This document shows, piece after piece, positions 50,443-61,400 of a stretch of 64,000 bases of DNA. The stretch spans positions 1,302,001 to 1,366,000 of the forward strand of contig JACKOH010000002.1 in assembly GCA_024234395.1 (NCBI GenBank), written 5' to 3'. This DNA comes from Pseudomonadales bacterium. Its GTDB lineage: Bacteria > Pseudomonadota > Gammaproteobacteria > Pseudomonadales > Pseudohongiellaceae. The notes under the pieces are model-generated. The model saw only the letters and a program-made list of their open reading frames with translations, had not been told where the DNA came from and made no database searches. The translations under genes were made by a program, and so were the position numbers. Each line of letters opens with the position of its first letter. Positions within the stretch are counted from its first letter, which is position 1.

Positions 50443-51963
50443 ATGATCAAGTTAAGACCGATCCTGACCCGTATTCTGATGACCCTGATGCTGTTCGGGG
50501 CTGCGGTCCCGTTGCGTCCGGTCGCGGCAGCCACGGTGGAACAACTGCGGGTGTCGCCAACAGCGGACCATACCCGCCTGGCCCTGGATCTGAGCGGTAG
50601 TATCGACTACAACATTTTCAGCCTGGACAATCCGCAACGCCTGGTTATCGACATTCCGGACAGCCGCCTGACCGCTGACCTCTCCCAGCTCGAGCTGGGT
50701 AGCGGCCCGATCCGCTCGATCCGCACCGGAATTCGTAATGGCAACGATCTGCGCGTCGTGCTGGACCTGGATCAGGCCCTGCAATACGAAAGTTTCACCC
50801 TGACCGCCAATGGCGAATTTCGGGACCGTCTGATCGTGGATCTTCACCACCCGGTGGCGCAGACCAGCGTTGTCAGAACAGTGAAGACGCTGCCGGTAGT
50901 CCAACCGGAAGAAAAGCGGGATATCCTGGTGGCCGTGGTTGCCGGTCACGGCGGTGACGATCCCGGTGCACCCAGTTACGACCGGAAATTCTGGGAAAAG
51001 GACATCACCCTGGCCATCGCCCGGGCAGTCGAAGAGCGACTGCGACAGACACCCGGATATCATCCGCTGATGATCCGGGACGGGGATTACTCGGTGGCTC
51101 TCAAGTCACGGCCGGTGATCGCCCGCGATAAACGCGTCGATGTCTATATCTCCATTCACGCCGATTCCTACCGGGGGCGGGAGGTACAGGGGGTTACGGT
51201 TTATGCCCTGTCCGGTGAAACAGCAGACCAGGAAAACACCCGCCGCGTAGAGGAAAAAGAAAACATGGCGGACCTGCTTGGTGGGGTCGCCGGCGACACC
51301 CGGATCGCGGATGTGGAAGATGACCTGGCACTGACCCTGCTGGACCTGTCCATGGCCTGGAGCATGGAACAGAGTGTCACCCTGGGCACCCACATTCTCG
51401 ACACCCTGGATGGGGTCGCCCCGTTGCGCAAGGACAAAGTGCAGGGTGGTAATCTCTGGGAACTCCGGTCTCCGGACATCCCCTCAATCCTGATCGAAAC
51501 CGGCTATCTGTCGAATCCGGCGGAAGCAGAACGACTGCGCTCCGCCAACTATCAACGCCGCCTGGCGGATGCCATCGTGCAGGGGGTAAAAAATTATTTC
51601 TATGCCAGCCCTCCAGAAGGAACCCTGGTGGCGTGGCAGCTGGAAAACGGAGTGGCACCTGAATCCTACACAGTCAAACGTGGCGACAGTCTGTCCGAAA
51701 TTGCAGTACGCTTCGGGGTCAGCCTCGCTGAGTTAAAAACCGCCAATGCGTTGCGTGGCGATGTGATTCAGGTGGGGCAGACTCTGACCATCCCGGGCTC
51801 CGCCGCCATGCCGCGACTTTCAGAGCATCGTATCGCCCGCGGTGAAACTCTCTCGGAAATTGCCGAGCGTTATCGCATCAGCCTCTCCAGCCTGCGCCGC
51901 GCCAACAACCTGGTGGGTGATAAAATCATGATCGGGCAGGTATTGAAAATCCCCACTTCCTGA
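50443..51963 (+). CDS. amiB: N-acetylmuramoyl-L-alanine amidase with AMIN and LysM domains
   Basis: 506 aa, periplasmic. Signal ending LRPVAA; AMIN domain (about 30-135: LALDLSGSIDYNIFSLDNPQ); Amidase_3 domain with VVAGHGGDDPGAPSYDRKFWE (zinc His), YISIHADSYRGREVQGV and a late SIIIETGYLSNPAEAERL-type end (written IPSILIETGYLSN); two C-terminal LysM modules (YTVKRGDSLSEIAVRFGV; HRIARGETLSEIAERYRI). Splits peptide from glycan at division. ATG 50443; the upstream frame has no signal. Confidence 0.95.
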   Translation: MIKLRPILTRILMTLMLFGAAVPLRPVAAATVEQLRVSPTADHTRLALDLSGSIDYNIFSLDNPQRLVIDIPDSRLTADLSQLELGSGPIRSIRTGIRNGNDLRVVLDLDQALQYESFTLTANGEFRDRLIVDLHHPVAQTSVVRTVKTLPVVQPEEKRDILVAVVAGHGGDDPGAPSYDRKFWEKDITLAIARAVEERLRQTPGYHPLMIRDGDYSVALKSRPVIARDKRVDVYISIHADSYRGREVQGVTVYALSGETADQENTRRVEEKENMADLLGGVAGDTRIADVEDDLALTLLDLSMAWSMEQSVTLGTHILDTLDGVAPLRKDKVQGGNLWELRSPDIPSILIETGYLSNPAEAERLRSANYQRRLADAIVQGVKNYFYASPPEGTLVAWQLENGVAPESYTVKRGDSLSEIAVRFGVSLAELKTANALRGDVIQVGQTLTIPGSAAMPRLSEHRIARGETLSEIAERYRISLSSLRRANNLVGDKIMIGQVLKIPTS

Positions 51964-52062
51964 ATGATTTTTCTACAACTACGCCAAGCCGGAATAACCT
52001 CTCTAGTTTATCTGCTTGAGACCTGATCCCGGGTCGAGGACGGGTAGTGTTGCCTGCCGGAT

Positions 52063-52233
52063 CGCCCCGGCCCAGGGGCAAGCTCCCGCAGCAACTTGCC
52101 CCGCTCCGCGGTTCCCTCCCTCGGTCGCGAGCCCTGTAGAGCGGTCTCGCTCGGTCAGTCGGTGCTGCGTTTTTATCGCTGCGGGAACTTGCCCCTGGCC
52201 CGGGACTTGGTGTTCTTGCCAGCAATTGAGCAC
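52063..52233. repeat. 170-bp inverted-end intergenic element, copy 2
   Basis: Second copy of 2084-2254 in the same orientation. Ends GGCCCAGGGGCAAGCTCCCG and CGGGAACTTGCCCCTGG pair almost perfectly over about 23 bases. Between them both copies keep the same GC-rich tract (CTCCGCGGTTCCCTCCCTCG) and GTGCTGCGTTTTTATCGCTG. Confidence 0.78.
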
Positions 52234-52364
52234 ATTGGAAGATTAATGGTACTCGCGTTGGTCGTTGCGAAAAGTCGAGTGAACTTAAAGTAGCGCGGTT
52301 ATCGTGCTCCAGGAGAAAGTGGCAGCTCGAAGTCACGGAGTTAAAGTTACCATTCCGGTGAGGC

Positions 52365-52541
52365 TGCGGGGGCGGGGCCCTTTTGCGGCGGCAATAAAGG
52401 ACCAGCGCTGAACGGCGAAAAAAAGGGACAGTCCCTCAGGGACTGTCCCTTTTTTTCGCTCAGGGACTGTCCCTTTTTTTCAGAGTTAAGGGACCCGGGA
52501 GAGGCGCGGTCCGCCGCAGCGAAAGGGCCCCGCACGCGCAG
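52365..52541. repeat. nested palindrome around GGGACAGTCCC units
   Basis: Outer arms GCGGGGCCCTTTTGCGGCGG (from about 52371) and CCGCCGCAGCGAAAGGGCCCC (complement, about 52511-52531) enclose an inner perfect palindrome, 52415-52459 (GGGACAGTCCCT, C, AGGGACTGTCCC with A7 and T7 flanks and GCG/CGC tips), and a third unit at 52460-52480. Confidence 0.72.
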
Positions 52542-52725
52542 CCGCTCGAAGCCACGAGTGCCTCGGCAGCTTTAACTGGATGGGGCTTGATTCTGCCTTT
52601 AAAAATCGTGTTGCTTGCAGGATCGCCGGGCTAAAGGGCAAGCTCACCAGCTGCCTTGTCCCTACCTGCTTCGAGTCAGGGGAAGGTGCTACAATCTGGT
52701 TTTTCTGAATCCTCAATCTGTCTCG

Positions 52726-54543
<1,818 letters not shown>

Positions 54544-54567
54544 CCGGTGTAACGGAATTCTGCTGTC

Positions 54568-55533
54568 GTGTCTTCCAATCCTGCCAGCGCAACGCCACCC
54601 GTATTCTGCCTGATGGGTCCTACCGCGGCGGGGAAAACGGAGTTGGCGGTGGAGCTGGCAAGGCGCCTGCCGGTGGACCTTATCAGTGTCGACTCCGCCC
54701 AGGTTTACCGGGGCATGGATATCGGCAGCGGCAAGCCCGACCGGACGATCCTGGAAGAAGCCCCGCATCGGTTGATCGACATCCGGGACCCCGCCGAGGC
54801 GTATTCAGCGGCGGACTTTCGCAGTGATGCGCTGGAGCAGATCAATCAGATTCTCGACGCCAGGCGCATCCCCCTATTGGTGGGCGGAACCATGCTTTAT
54901 TTCAAGGTCCTGCGGGACGGGCTGGCGGCGATGCCCACTGCCAGTCCTGAAATTCGCACCAGGATCGAGCAGTTGGCCGCCAGGCAGGGATGGCCGGCTG
55001 TCCATGACTGGCTGGCCACTGTGGATCCCGCCTCGGCCGCCCGTATTCATCCGAACGATCCACAACGTCTGCAACGGGCACTGGAAGTCTATCTGGCCAG
55101 CGGCCAAACCATGACCGAACTGCATGCGGGAAGTCGGAGCAACGACGACAGCTCACCACCTCTGACTTTCCACCTGCAGTTTCTGGCCCTGGTCCCCGAA
55201 CCCCGGCAGGCGCTGCATGACAGAATCGCAGTCCGGTTTCGGGCCATGTTGCAACAGGGGCTGGTCGAGGAGGTGGAAGCACTGTTCCGGCGTGGTGATC
55301 TGTCATCCGGCCTCCCGGCCATAAAATCGGTCGGATATCGCCAGGTATGGCAGTATTTATCAGGCCAAATCGACTATGATGGGATGGTTGAAAGAGGTAT
55401 TATTGCCACCAGGCAATTGGCCAAACGTCAATATACCTGGTTGAGGAGCTGGCCCGAGCTCACCAGTCTGGGTTGCCTCAGTGATAATTCCCTGACGAAA
55501 GCCTTGAAACTCTTGGATGCAACCTCGATATAA
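54568..55533 (+). CDS. miaA: tRNA dimethylallyltransferase
   Basis: 321 aa. P-loop LMGPTAAGKTELAVELARR, SVDSAQVYRGMDIGSGKPD, LVGGTMLYFKVLRDGLA, and IKSVGYRQVWQYLSGQ. Adds the isopentenyl group to A37 of tRNAs reading UNN codons. GTG start 24 bases after mutL, no better alternative. Followed by hfq as in other gammaproteobacteria. Confidence 0.96.
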   Translation: MSSNPASATPPVFCLMGPTAAGKTELAVELARRLPVDLISVDSAQVYRGMDIGSGKPDRTILEEAPHRLIDIRDPAEAYSAADFRSDALEQINQILDARRIPLLVGGTMLYFKVLRDGLAAMPTASPEIRTRIEQLAARQGWPAVHDWLATVDPASAARIHPNDPQRLQRALEVYLASGQTMTELHAGSRSNDDSSPPLTFHLQFLALVPEPRQALHDRIAVRFRAMLQQGLVEEVEALFRRGDLSSGLPAIKSVGYRQVWQYLSGQIDYDGMVERGIIATRQLAKRQYTWLRSWPELTSLGCLSDNSLTKALKLLDATSI

Positions 55534-55597
55534 GGGATAGTTGTGGTTAACTGGGCCAAACGGGGTCCTCGTGATGAACAGTAAGGAGAATAGGACA

Positions 55598-55876
55598 ATG
55601 TCGAAAGGGCATACATTACAAGACCCTTTTTTGAACGTATTAAGGAAAGAGCGCATACCCGTTTCGATTTACCTGGTAAGCGGTATCAAGTTGCAGGGTC
55701 AAATCGAATCCTTCGACCAGTTTGTAATCGTGTTGAAGAATGCGGTTAACCAGATGGTCTACAAGCATGCCATCTCGACGGTTGTGCCGGCCCGAACTGT
55801 CCGGATTCCGGTCCCGGGTCAGGGTGACCAGGGCGGTAACTCCGACTCTGACGAGAACATCGGCAATACTGCCTGA
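55598..55876 (+). CDS. hfq: RNA chaperone Hfq
   Basis: 92 aa. Sm1 SKGHTLQDPFLNVLRKERIP, VSIYLVSGIKLQGQIESFDQ, and Sm2 YKHAISTVVPAR, with a short Gly/Asp/Asn C-tail. Hexameric RNA-binding protein pairing small RNAs with mRNAs. GGAG site ahead of ATG 55598. The frame upstream to 55541 is not conserved. Confidence 0.97.
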   Translation: MSKGHTLQDPFLNVLRKERIPVSIYLVSGIKLQGQIESFDQFVIVLKNAVNQMVYKHAISTVVPARTVRIPVPGQGDQGGNSDSDENIGNTA

Positions 55877-55896
55877 TGCTCAATTGAGGTAATTTA

Positions 55897-57228
55897 TTGT
55901 TTTTCGAACGGCCTGAAACAGGCGAAGTCGCGATCCTGGTTCATATCACCATCGATTCGCAGATTGACCAGGAAGATCCCCAGGAATTTGAAGAACTGGT
56001 GCTGTCTGCCGGAGGCGATCCGGCAGCTTTCATCACTGGCAGTCGCAAACAACCTTCACCTACTTTTTTCGTCGGTACCGGCAAACTCGAAGAAATTGCC
56101 GCTGCGGTAGCTTGCCATGACGCCCAGCTGGTAATTTTCAATCACACCCTCACACCCAGCCAGGAACGCAACCTGGAGCGGCATCTTAAATGCCGTGTGC
56201 TCGATCGCACCGGGCTTATACTGGATATCTTCGCACAGCGGGCGCGCAGCCACGAAGGTAAGTTGCAGGTGGAGCTGGCACAACTGCAGCATATGAGTAC
56301 CCGGTTGAAACGGGGCTGGACCCACCTGGACAGGCAGAAAGGGGGAATCGGCATGCGCGGCGCCGGTGAAACCCAGCTGGAACTGGACCAGCGGATGTTG
56401 CGTCAGCGCATCAAGGCCATCAACAAGAGCCTGGAACGGGTCAGGGCGCAGCGCAACCAGGGCAGGCGCTCCCGGAGTCGTGCCGAAGTGCCTACGGTTT
56501 CGCTGGTGGGATACACCAATGCCGGCAAGTCCACCTTGTTCAACCAGTTGACCCAGGCCGGTGCCTATGCCGCCGACCAGTTGTTTGCCACCCTGGATTC
56601 GACCCTGAGGGCGGTGGCAGTCCCGGCTTTCGGCACCGCGATTCTGGCCGATACGGTTGGCTTCATCAGTCACCTGCCTCACCAGCTGGTCGAGGCATTC
56701 CGGGCCACCCTGGAGGAAACGGCGCAGGCGGATTTGCTGCTACATGTAGTGGATGCAGCCGACGAGTCCCACGATATGCTGATTCACGAGGTGGAATCCG
56801 TGCTGGCAGAGATCGGTGCGGACAAGACCCCGGTGCTGCAGGTTTTCAACAAGCTGGATCTGCTCGACGGCCGGGGCCCCGCTATTGACAGGGATGCCGC
56901 GGGTCGCCCGGTAAGGGTATGGCTTTCGGCCCGTACCGGGGCCGGCGTCGATTTGTTGCTGCAGGCCATCAGCGAACTGCTGTCCGGCGATCTGGTGCAG
57001 CAGGAACTGGTTCTGCAACCGTCACATGCGCGCCTGCGCAGCAAGCTCTATGCCCGCGGGGCGGTGCAACATGAGGCGGTTGACGAAAAAGGCCTCTACC
57101 ATCTAAATGTCCGCCTGGCGCGCAACAATCTGATCAGAATTCTTGCGGAAGAAGGGCTGGAATCGGACACCGATTATCAATTAGGAAATCCGGTTAAAGC
57201 CGCTGAACCGGCCCTGCAGATCGGCTGA
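55897..57228 (+). CDS. hflX: ribosome-associated GTPase HflX
   Basis: 443 aa. N-terminal HflX domain (FFVGTGKLEEIAAAVACHDA; IFNHTLTPSQERNLE; DIFAQRARSHEGKLQVELAQ), linker GIGMRGAGETQLELD, then a GTPase domain: G1 GYTNAGKST, G3 DTVGFI, G4 NKLD. Splits stalled ribosomes under stress. TTG start with GAGG seven bases upstream, 20 bases after hfq. Confidence 0.96.
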   Translation: MFFERPETGEVAILVHITIDSQIDQEDPQEFEELVLSAGGDPAAFITGSRKQPSPTFFVGTGKLEEIAAAVACHDAQLVIFNHTLTPSQERNLERHLKCRVLDRTGLILDIFAQRARSHEGKLQVELAQLQHMSTRLKRGWTHLDRQKGGIGMRGAGETQLELDQRMLRQRIKAINKSLERVRAQRNQGRRSRSRAEVPTVSLVGYTNAGKSTLFNQLTQAGAYAADQLFATLDSTLRAVAVPAFGTAILADTVGFISHLPHQLVEAFRATLEETAQADLLLHVVDAADESHDMLIHEVESVLAEIGADKTPVLQVFNKLDLLDGRGPAIDRDAAGRPVRVWLSARTGAGVDLLLQAISELLSGDLVQQELVLQPSHARLRSKLYARGAVQHEAVDEKGLYHLNVRLARNNLIRILAEEGLESDTDYQLGNPVKAAEPALQIG

Positions 57229-57378
57229 ACCGGCCGCGGCATTCTTATCCAACCTGTTCCTGTTTGGCGGGACGAGCAATAATCCCGCTAACACCGGCTT
57301 TTGGCCGCAAAGGCTGTGTTAAAACCCGAATTTTCGTTAAAATCACGCTCCTGCAATGGAAAAGCTCTGGAGAAGCGA

Positions 57379-58593
57379 ATGGCTTGGAACGAACCTGGTA
57401 ACAATGGCGACAATAACGATCCCTGGGGGGGTGGCGGTCGCCGTGGTGGCAATGACGGACCGCCCGATATCGACGAGGTCGTCAAGAATCTGACCAAGAA
57501 AATCAATTCTCTGTTTGGTGGATCAGGCAAGTCGTCCGGAGGCTCCGGTTCAGGTGGCTCCGGCGGCAGTGGCGTAAGATTCAACAGCGGACTGCTGGGC
57601 GGCCTGATTCTGACTGTCGTGGTGGTGTGGGGGTTCATGGGCTTCTATACCGTCGACGAGGCGGAGCGGGGCGTGGTACTGCGCTTCGGTCGGGTACAGG
57701 AAGCTCTGGTGGCGCCCGGTCTGCACTGGAATCCGCCCATTATCGATGAGGTCACCAAGGTCAACGTACAGCGACTGAACAGTCGCCAGTTCGTTAACGA
57801 CATGCTGACCACCGACGAAAATATCATCAATCTGACAGTCACCATTCAATATCGGATTTCCGATCCGGCCAACTACGTTATTGCGGTACAGGATCCGGAG
57901 CGCAGCCTCCAGAATGCCTCCGAGTCCGCCATCCGTCACGTGGTCGGCGAAAACTACATGGATCAGATCCTCACCACCGGCCGCGCCGCGGTGGCCGATG
58001 ACGTGGAGGACCGCCTGCAGGAATACATGGACTCCTACCGTACCGGTATCTTTATCAGCCAGGTGAACGTTACCGATGCGCAGCCTCCCACTGCGGTGCG
58101 CGAAGCATTCGACGATGTGATTCGCGCCCGGGAGGATGAACAGCGGGTTCAGAATCAGGCACAGCAATATGCCAATCGGGTGATTCCGGAAGCCCGCGGT
58201 GAGGCGCAACAGATTATCGAACAGGCCAACGCCTACCAGCAGGAAGTGATTGCCCGGGCCGAAGGTGATGCCTCGCGCTTCAATCAGTTGCTGACCGAAT
58301 ACAGCAAGGCTCCAGAGGTGACCCGGGAACGTCTCTATATCGATGCCATCGAAGACGTGATGACCAATGCCAGCAAGATCATGGTGGACGTGGAAGGCGG
58401 CAATAACATGATGTACCTGCCGCTGGACAAGATTCTGGAACAGGGTGAGCGTAACGCGGCAAGCTCGGCGCTTCCCAATACCAGTCGGGAACTGCAGGAT
58501 CTGGCCAACCGGCTGGCACCTTACCTGCCGGCCCCCGGCAGTAGCAACTCAGTAGACCGCTCGCGTCTGAATACGAGCGGAAGGGGACGATGA
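57379..58593 (+). CDS. hflK: FtsH-regulating membrane protein HflK
   Basis: 404 aa. Gly-rich cytoplasmic N-tail (DPWGGGGRRGGNDGPP and SSGGSGSGGSGGSG), one helix (LLGGLILTVVVVWGFMGFYT), then SPFH/band-7 domain (VDEAERGVVLRFGRVQEALV, APGLHWNPP). Forms the HflKC cage that encloses FtsH. ATG 57379 with GGAG site; the upstream frame has no conservation. HflC starts one base after its stop. Confidence 0.96.
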   Translation: MAWNEPGNNGDNNDPWGGGGRRGGNDGPPDIDEVVKNLTKKINSLFGGSGKSSGGSGSGGSGGSGVRFNSGLLGGLILTVVVVWGFMGFYTVDEAERGVVLRFGRVQEALVAPGLHWNPPIIDEVTKVNVQRLNSRQFVNDMLTTDENIINLTVTIQYRISDPANYVIAVQDPERSLQNASESAIRHVVGENYMDQILTTGRAAVADDVEDRLQEYMDSYRTGIFISQVNVTDAQPPTAVREAFDDVIRAREDEQRVQNQAQQYANRVIPEARGEAQQIIEQANAYQQEVIARAEGDASRFNQLLTEYSKAPEVTRERLYIDAIEDVMTNASKIMVDVEGGNNMMYLPLDKILEQGERNAASSALPNTSRELQDLANRLAPYLPAPGSSNSVDRSRLNTSGRGR

Positions 58594-58594
58594 T

Positions 58595-59461
58595 ATGAAG
58601 AACCTGATAGCTATAGGCTTACTGCTGCTGGTGGTTCTGGTCGCTGCCAATTCCCTGTTCGTGGTCCGTGAGACGGAGCGCGCCGTGCTACTGCGTTTCG
58701 GGGAACTGGTGGATGATGACATCGCGCCGGGTCTGCATGTAAAGATTCCCTGGATTAACCAGGTGGTCAAGTTCGATGGTCGCATTCAGACTGCCGACGC
58801 CGAACCGACCCGGTTCCTGACTCTGGAACAGAAAGCACTGATGGTGGATTCCTATGCCAAGTTCCGCATTGTCGACGTGGGTCAGTTTTATGTTGCCAAC
58901 CAGGGTGACCTGAGGCTGGCTCAACAGCTGCTTTCTGAACGGATCAACGACGGTTTGCGCGACCAGTTCGGTTCCCGCACCCTGCAGGAAGTGGTGGCCG
59001 GAGAAAGGGACGACCTGATGATCGCCCTCACTACCGAGCTCAACGAAGATACTGCTAACGATATCGGCATCGAGGTTATCGATGTCAGAGTCAAGCGGAT
59101 CGACCTTCCTGACGATGTCCGTTCCTCGGTTTACGATCGAATGACCACAGAGCGAAACCGGGAGGCCCAGGAGCTGCGTTCAAGGGGCGAGGAACTGGCG
59201 ATAGGCATCCGCGCCGATGCCGATCGTCAGGTAACGATTTACAAGGCCGAGGCATACCGCGATGCGGAACGTATTCGCGGGGAAGGGGATGCGTCGGCCA
59301 CCTCGATCTATGCTCAGGCCTACAACAAGGATCCGGAATTTTTCTCATTCACCCGGAGTCTTAATGCCTATCGCTCGACTTTCAGTAACAAGTCGGACTT
59401 TTTGCTGATCGACCCGGAAAGCGATTACTTCAAATATCTGAATAACAGACCGGCTAACTAA
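58595..59461 (+). CDS. hflC: FtsH-regulating membrane protein HflC
   Basis: 288 aa, partner of HflK. N-terminal helix (LIAIGLLLLVVLVAANSLFV) and SPFH domain (VRETERAVLLRFGELVDDDI; APGLHVKIPWINQVVKFDGR; IGIEVIDVRVKRIDLPD), C-terminal helix with EAYRDAERIRGEGDA. Translationally coupled to hflK. Confidence 0.97.
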   Translation: MKNLIAIGLLLLVVLVAANSLFVVRETERAVLLRFGELVDDDIAPGLHVKIPWINQVVKFDGRIQTADAEPTRFLTLEQKALMVDSYAKFRIVDVGQFYVANQGDLRLAQQLLSERINDGLRDQFGSRTLQEVVAGERDDLMIALTTELNEDTANDIGIEVIDVRVKRIDLPDDVRSSVYDRMTTERNREAQELRSRGEELAIGIRADADRQVTIYKAEAYRDAERIRGEGDASATSIYAQAYNKDPEFFSFTRSLNAYRSTFSNKSDFLLIDPESDYFKYLNNRPAN

Positions 59462-59582
59462 GGAACCTCCGGGAAATCCGATAATTACTCAGAGGTTCCC
59501 TGATCCCGTTGGCGCAACAGATCCGGGCAGGATCAGGATGGGGATTGCCGGTTACCTGGAAGTCGCATATACGGGACAGACG

Positions 59583-59623
59583 AACTCAAGCAGCGGCGTT
59601 GCTGTTGCTTGAGTTTTCGTTTT
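59583..59623 (+). terminator. rho-independent terminator after hflC
   Basis: AACTCAAGCA pairs with TGCTTGAGTT, followed by TTCGTTTTT. It lies about 120 bases past hflC and before the yjeT-like gene. Confidence 0.75.
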
Positions 59624-59717
59624 TGAGATCCGTAAAGCTTTTCAGGTAAATAGTGAAAAGCCCGGAAATTCCGGATCCGGACAGGTTAAGACAGGGTTTG
59701 TAAAGGAATTACCAGTC

Positions 59718-59903
59718 ATGCTGCATGAATTGGGAGTGGCTTTTTGTCTGATGCTGGTGATCGAAGGCATTATTCCCTTTCTTGCGCCAGGGCGCTGGCG
59801 ACGCATGCTGGAGGCGGCGGAGCAGCTGGACGGCAATACCATCCGGCTGATCGGACTGGCCAGCATGCTGGCGGGTACCGCGCTGCTCTACCTGATCAAT
59901 TGA
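59718..59903 (+). CDS. yjeT: DUF2065 (YjeT) small membrane protein
   Basis: 61 aa with two helices (VAFCLMLVIEGIIPFLAP and LIGLASMLAGTALLYLI), joined by GRWRRMLEAAEQLD. Standard length and location between hflC and hisZ/purA. Function unknown. Confidence 0.88.
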   Translation: MLHELGVAFCLMLVIEGIIPFLAPGRWRRMLEAAEQLDGNTIRLIGLASMLAGTALLYLIN

Positions 59904-59941
59904 GTGTTGGAAAAACTGGCCGTGGCGCCGGGGAAAGATAA

Positions 59942-61135
59942 ATGAGTTCTGCTGATCGCTGGTTACTGCCTGAGGGTGTTGAGGAAATACTTCCGGACGA
60001 GGCCTATGTCCTGGAATCCCTGCGGCGGGAAATTCTGGATGTTTATGCGAGCTGGGGATACCAGCTGGTAATCACCCCTTTTGTAGAATTCCTTGAGGCA
60101 CTGCTGGTAGGCACATCTCATGATCTGGATCTGCATACCTTCAAGGTCACCGATCAGCTGAGCGGCAGAATGATGGGGATACGCGCGGACATGACGCCCC
60201 AGGTCGCCAGAATAGATGCCCACTGCCTGAACCGGGAGGGCCCGGTCAGGCTCTGTTATGCCGATAGTGTGCTGCATACCAGGCCCCGCGGCCTGCTGAC
60301 TTCGCGAGTGCCCTTCCGCATCGGAGCGGAACTGTTCGGCCACTCGGGGGTGGAAGCCGATGTGGAACTGATCAGCCTGATGATTGCGACCCTGCGTCAG
60401 GCCGATATAAGAAATATACACCTGGTGCTGGGCCATGTCGGTATCTTCAGGAGCCTGGTGGCAGAGGCACAGCTGGATGATGAAACCGAGGCGACATTGT
60501 TCGATCTGGTGCAACGCAAGGTCTACGGGGAGATCGACGTGTTGCTGCAGAGGGTGGTCACAGACCAGGATCTCAGGAACATGTTGTACCAGCTCAGCCG
60601 CCTGAGCGGTGATGCCGAAACCCTCGATCAGGCAGTGCGGGTGTTCGGAGCTGCACCGCCAGCGGTACGCCGGGAATTACAGGAGCTGGAAGCGATTGCC
60701 AACGGGGTTCGTAGCCGGGCTCCGGATGTGGTGCTGTGCTTTGATCTGTGTGAATTGCGAGGGTACGAATATCACACCGGTATCGTGTTTGGCGCCTACA
60801 CGCCGGAGAACGGCAGGGCGGTAGCGAAAGGCGGACGCTACGACGATATCGGCGAAGTGTTCGGGCGTGCCCGGCCGGCTTCCGGATTTGACTGCGACCT
60901 CAAGGTGTTGGCGCGGCTGACGCACCGTAACCTGAAGCGGCCGAAAGGAATACTGGCGCCGGCAGGTGGAGACGGTCAGTTGCAGAGTCTGATAGAAGAA
61001 CTGCGGAGTCAGGGCGAAATTGTGATTACCAGCCTGACAGCGGGTGACGTGGGAGCTACGGAAACTCGCGAACTGGATTGTGATCGTTATATCACCAGGC
61101 AATCCGGGCAATGGGTGATGGAGAAACTGGACTAG
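59942..61135 (+). CDS. hisZ: ATP phosphoribosyltransferase regulatory subunit
   Basis: 397 aa, a class II histidyl-tRNA-synthetase-like protein without charging activity. Motif 2-like FKVTDQLSGRMMGIRADMTP, motif ELRGYEYHTGIVFGAYTPEN, and GGRYDDIGEVFGRARPASGF. Forms the octamer with short-form HisG (not in window). Its TAG stop (61133-61135) is part of the CTAG that begins the repeat element at 61132, so insertion of that element may have set the present C-terminus (DRYITRQSGQWVMEKLD), although length is near normal. Confidence 0.95.
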   Translation: MSSADRWLLPEGVEEILPDEAYVLESLRREILDVYASWGYQLVITPFVEFLEALLVGTSHDLDLHTFKVTDQLSGRMMGIRADMTPQVARIDAHCLNREGPVRLCYADSVLHTRPRGLLTSRVPFRIGAELFGHSGVEADVELISLMIATLRQADIRNIHLVLGHVGIFRSLVAEAQLDDETEATLFDLVQRKVYGEIDVLLQRVVTDQDLRNMLYQLSRLSGDAETLDQAVRVFGAAPPAVRRELQELEAIANGVRSRAPDVVLCFDLCELRGYEYHTGIVFGAYTPENGRAVAKGGRYDDIGEVFGRARPASGFDCDLKVLARLTHRNLKRPKGILAPAGGDGQLQSLIEELRSQGEIVITSLTAGDVGATETRELDCDRYITRQSGQWVMEKLD

Positions 61136-61400
61136 TGTCCTGTCAGGTTAATTCGTTGTATTTCAGAGCCTGCATAAAGCGCTGTAGTGAGGCGCGATCC
61201 GCAGGGAATACTGGTGTATTTCCAAGGGTCGCAACGCTGCTACAGCGCTTTATGCAGGCTCCCGGAGGGCGTGCCAGCCAAGACCCCTGGCCGCGTTGCG
61301 CCTTTTGACAAGGGCTACGGCCATTGCCTGCAAGGCGCGCCTTGCCAGGAACCTTGGCTGGCACGCTGAAATGCGACGAATTAACCGGACAGGACACTAG
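61132..61400. repeat. CTAG-bounded three-way-junction element
   Basis: The 35-base ends 61132-61166 and 61366-61400 are inverted with about three mismatches (CTAGTGTCCTGTC...TTTCAG). Inside are two further hairpins: 61166-61187 with 61240-61261 (22 bases, perfect), and 61269-61282 with 61353-61366 (14 bases, perfect) plus an inner imperfect stem. A single strand would fold as a three-way junction. The element is bounded by CTAG at each end and has no coding frame of note. Confidence 0.88.

Larger units (their letters stand above)
51964..52725. other. gene-free interval holding repeats
   Basis: 762 bases between amiB and mutL, which are often adjacent in this cluster. It contains copy 2 of the 170-bp element (52063-52233), a nested palindrome (52365-52541) with GGGACAGTCCC units at its core, and direct repeats of CTCGAAGxCACG (about 52326 and 52545). 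No gene is supported. Confidence 0.7.

Noticed and set aside
59462..59501. GGAACCTC...GAGGTTCC hairpin as the hflC terminator
   Set aside because: Long loop and no T-run; the hairpin at 59583-59623 is the better terminator.
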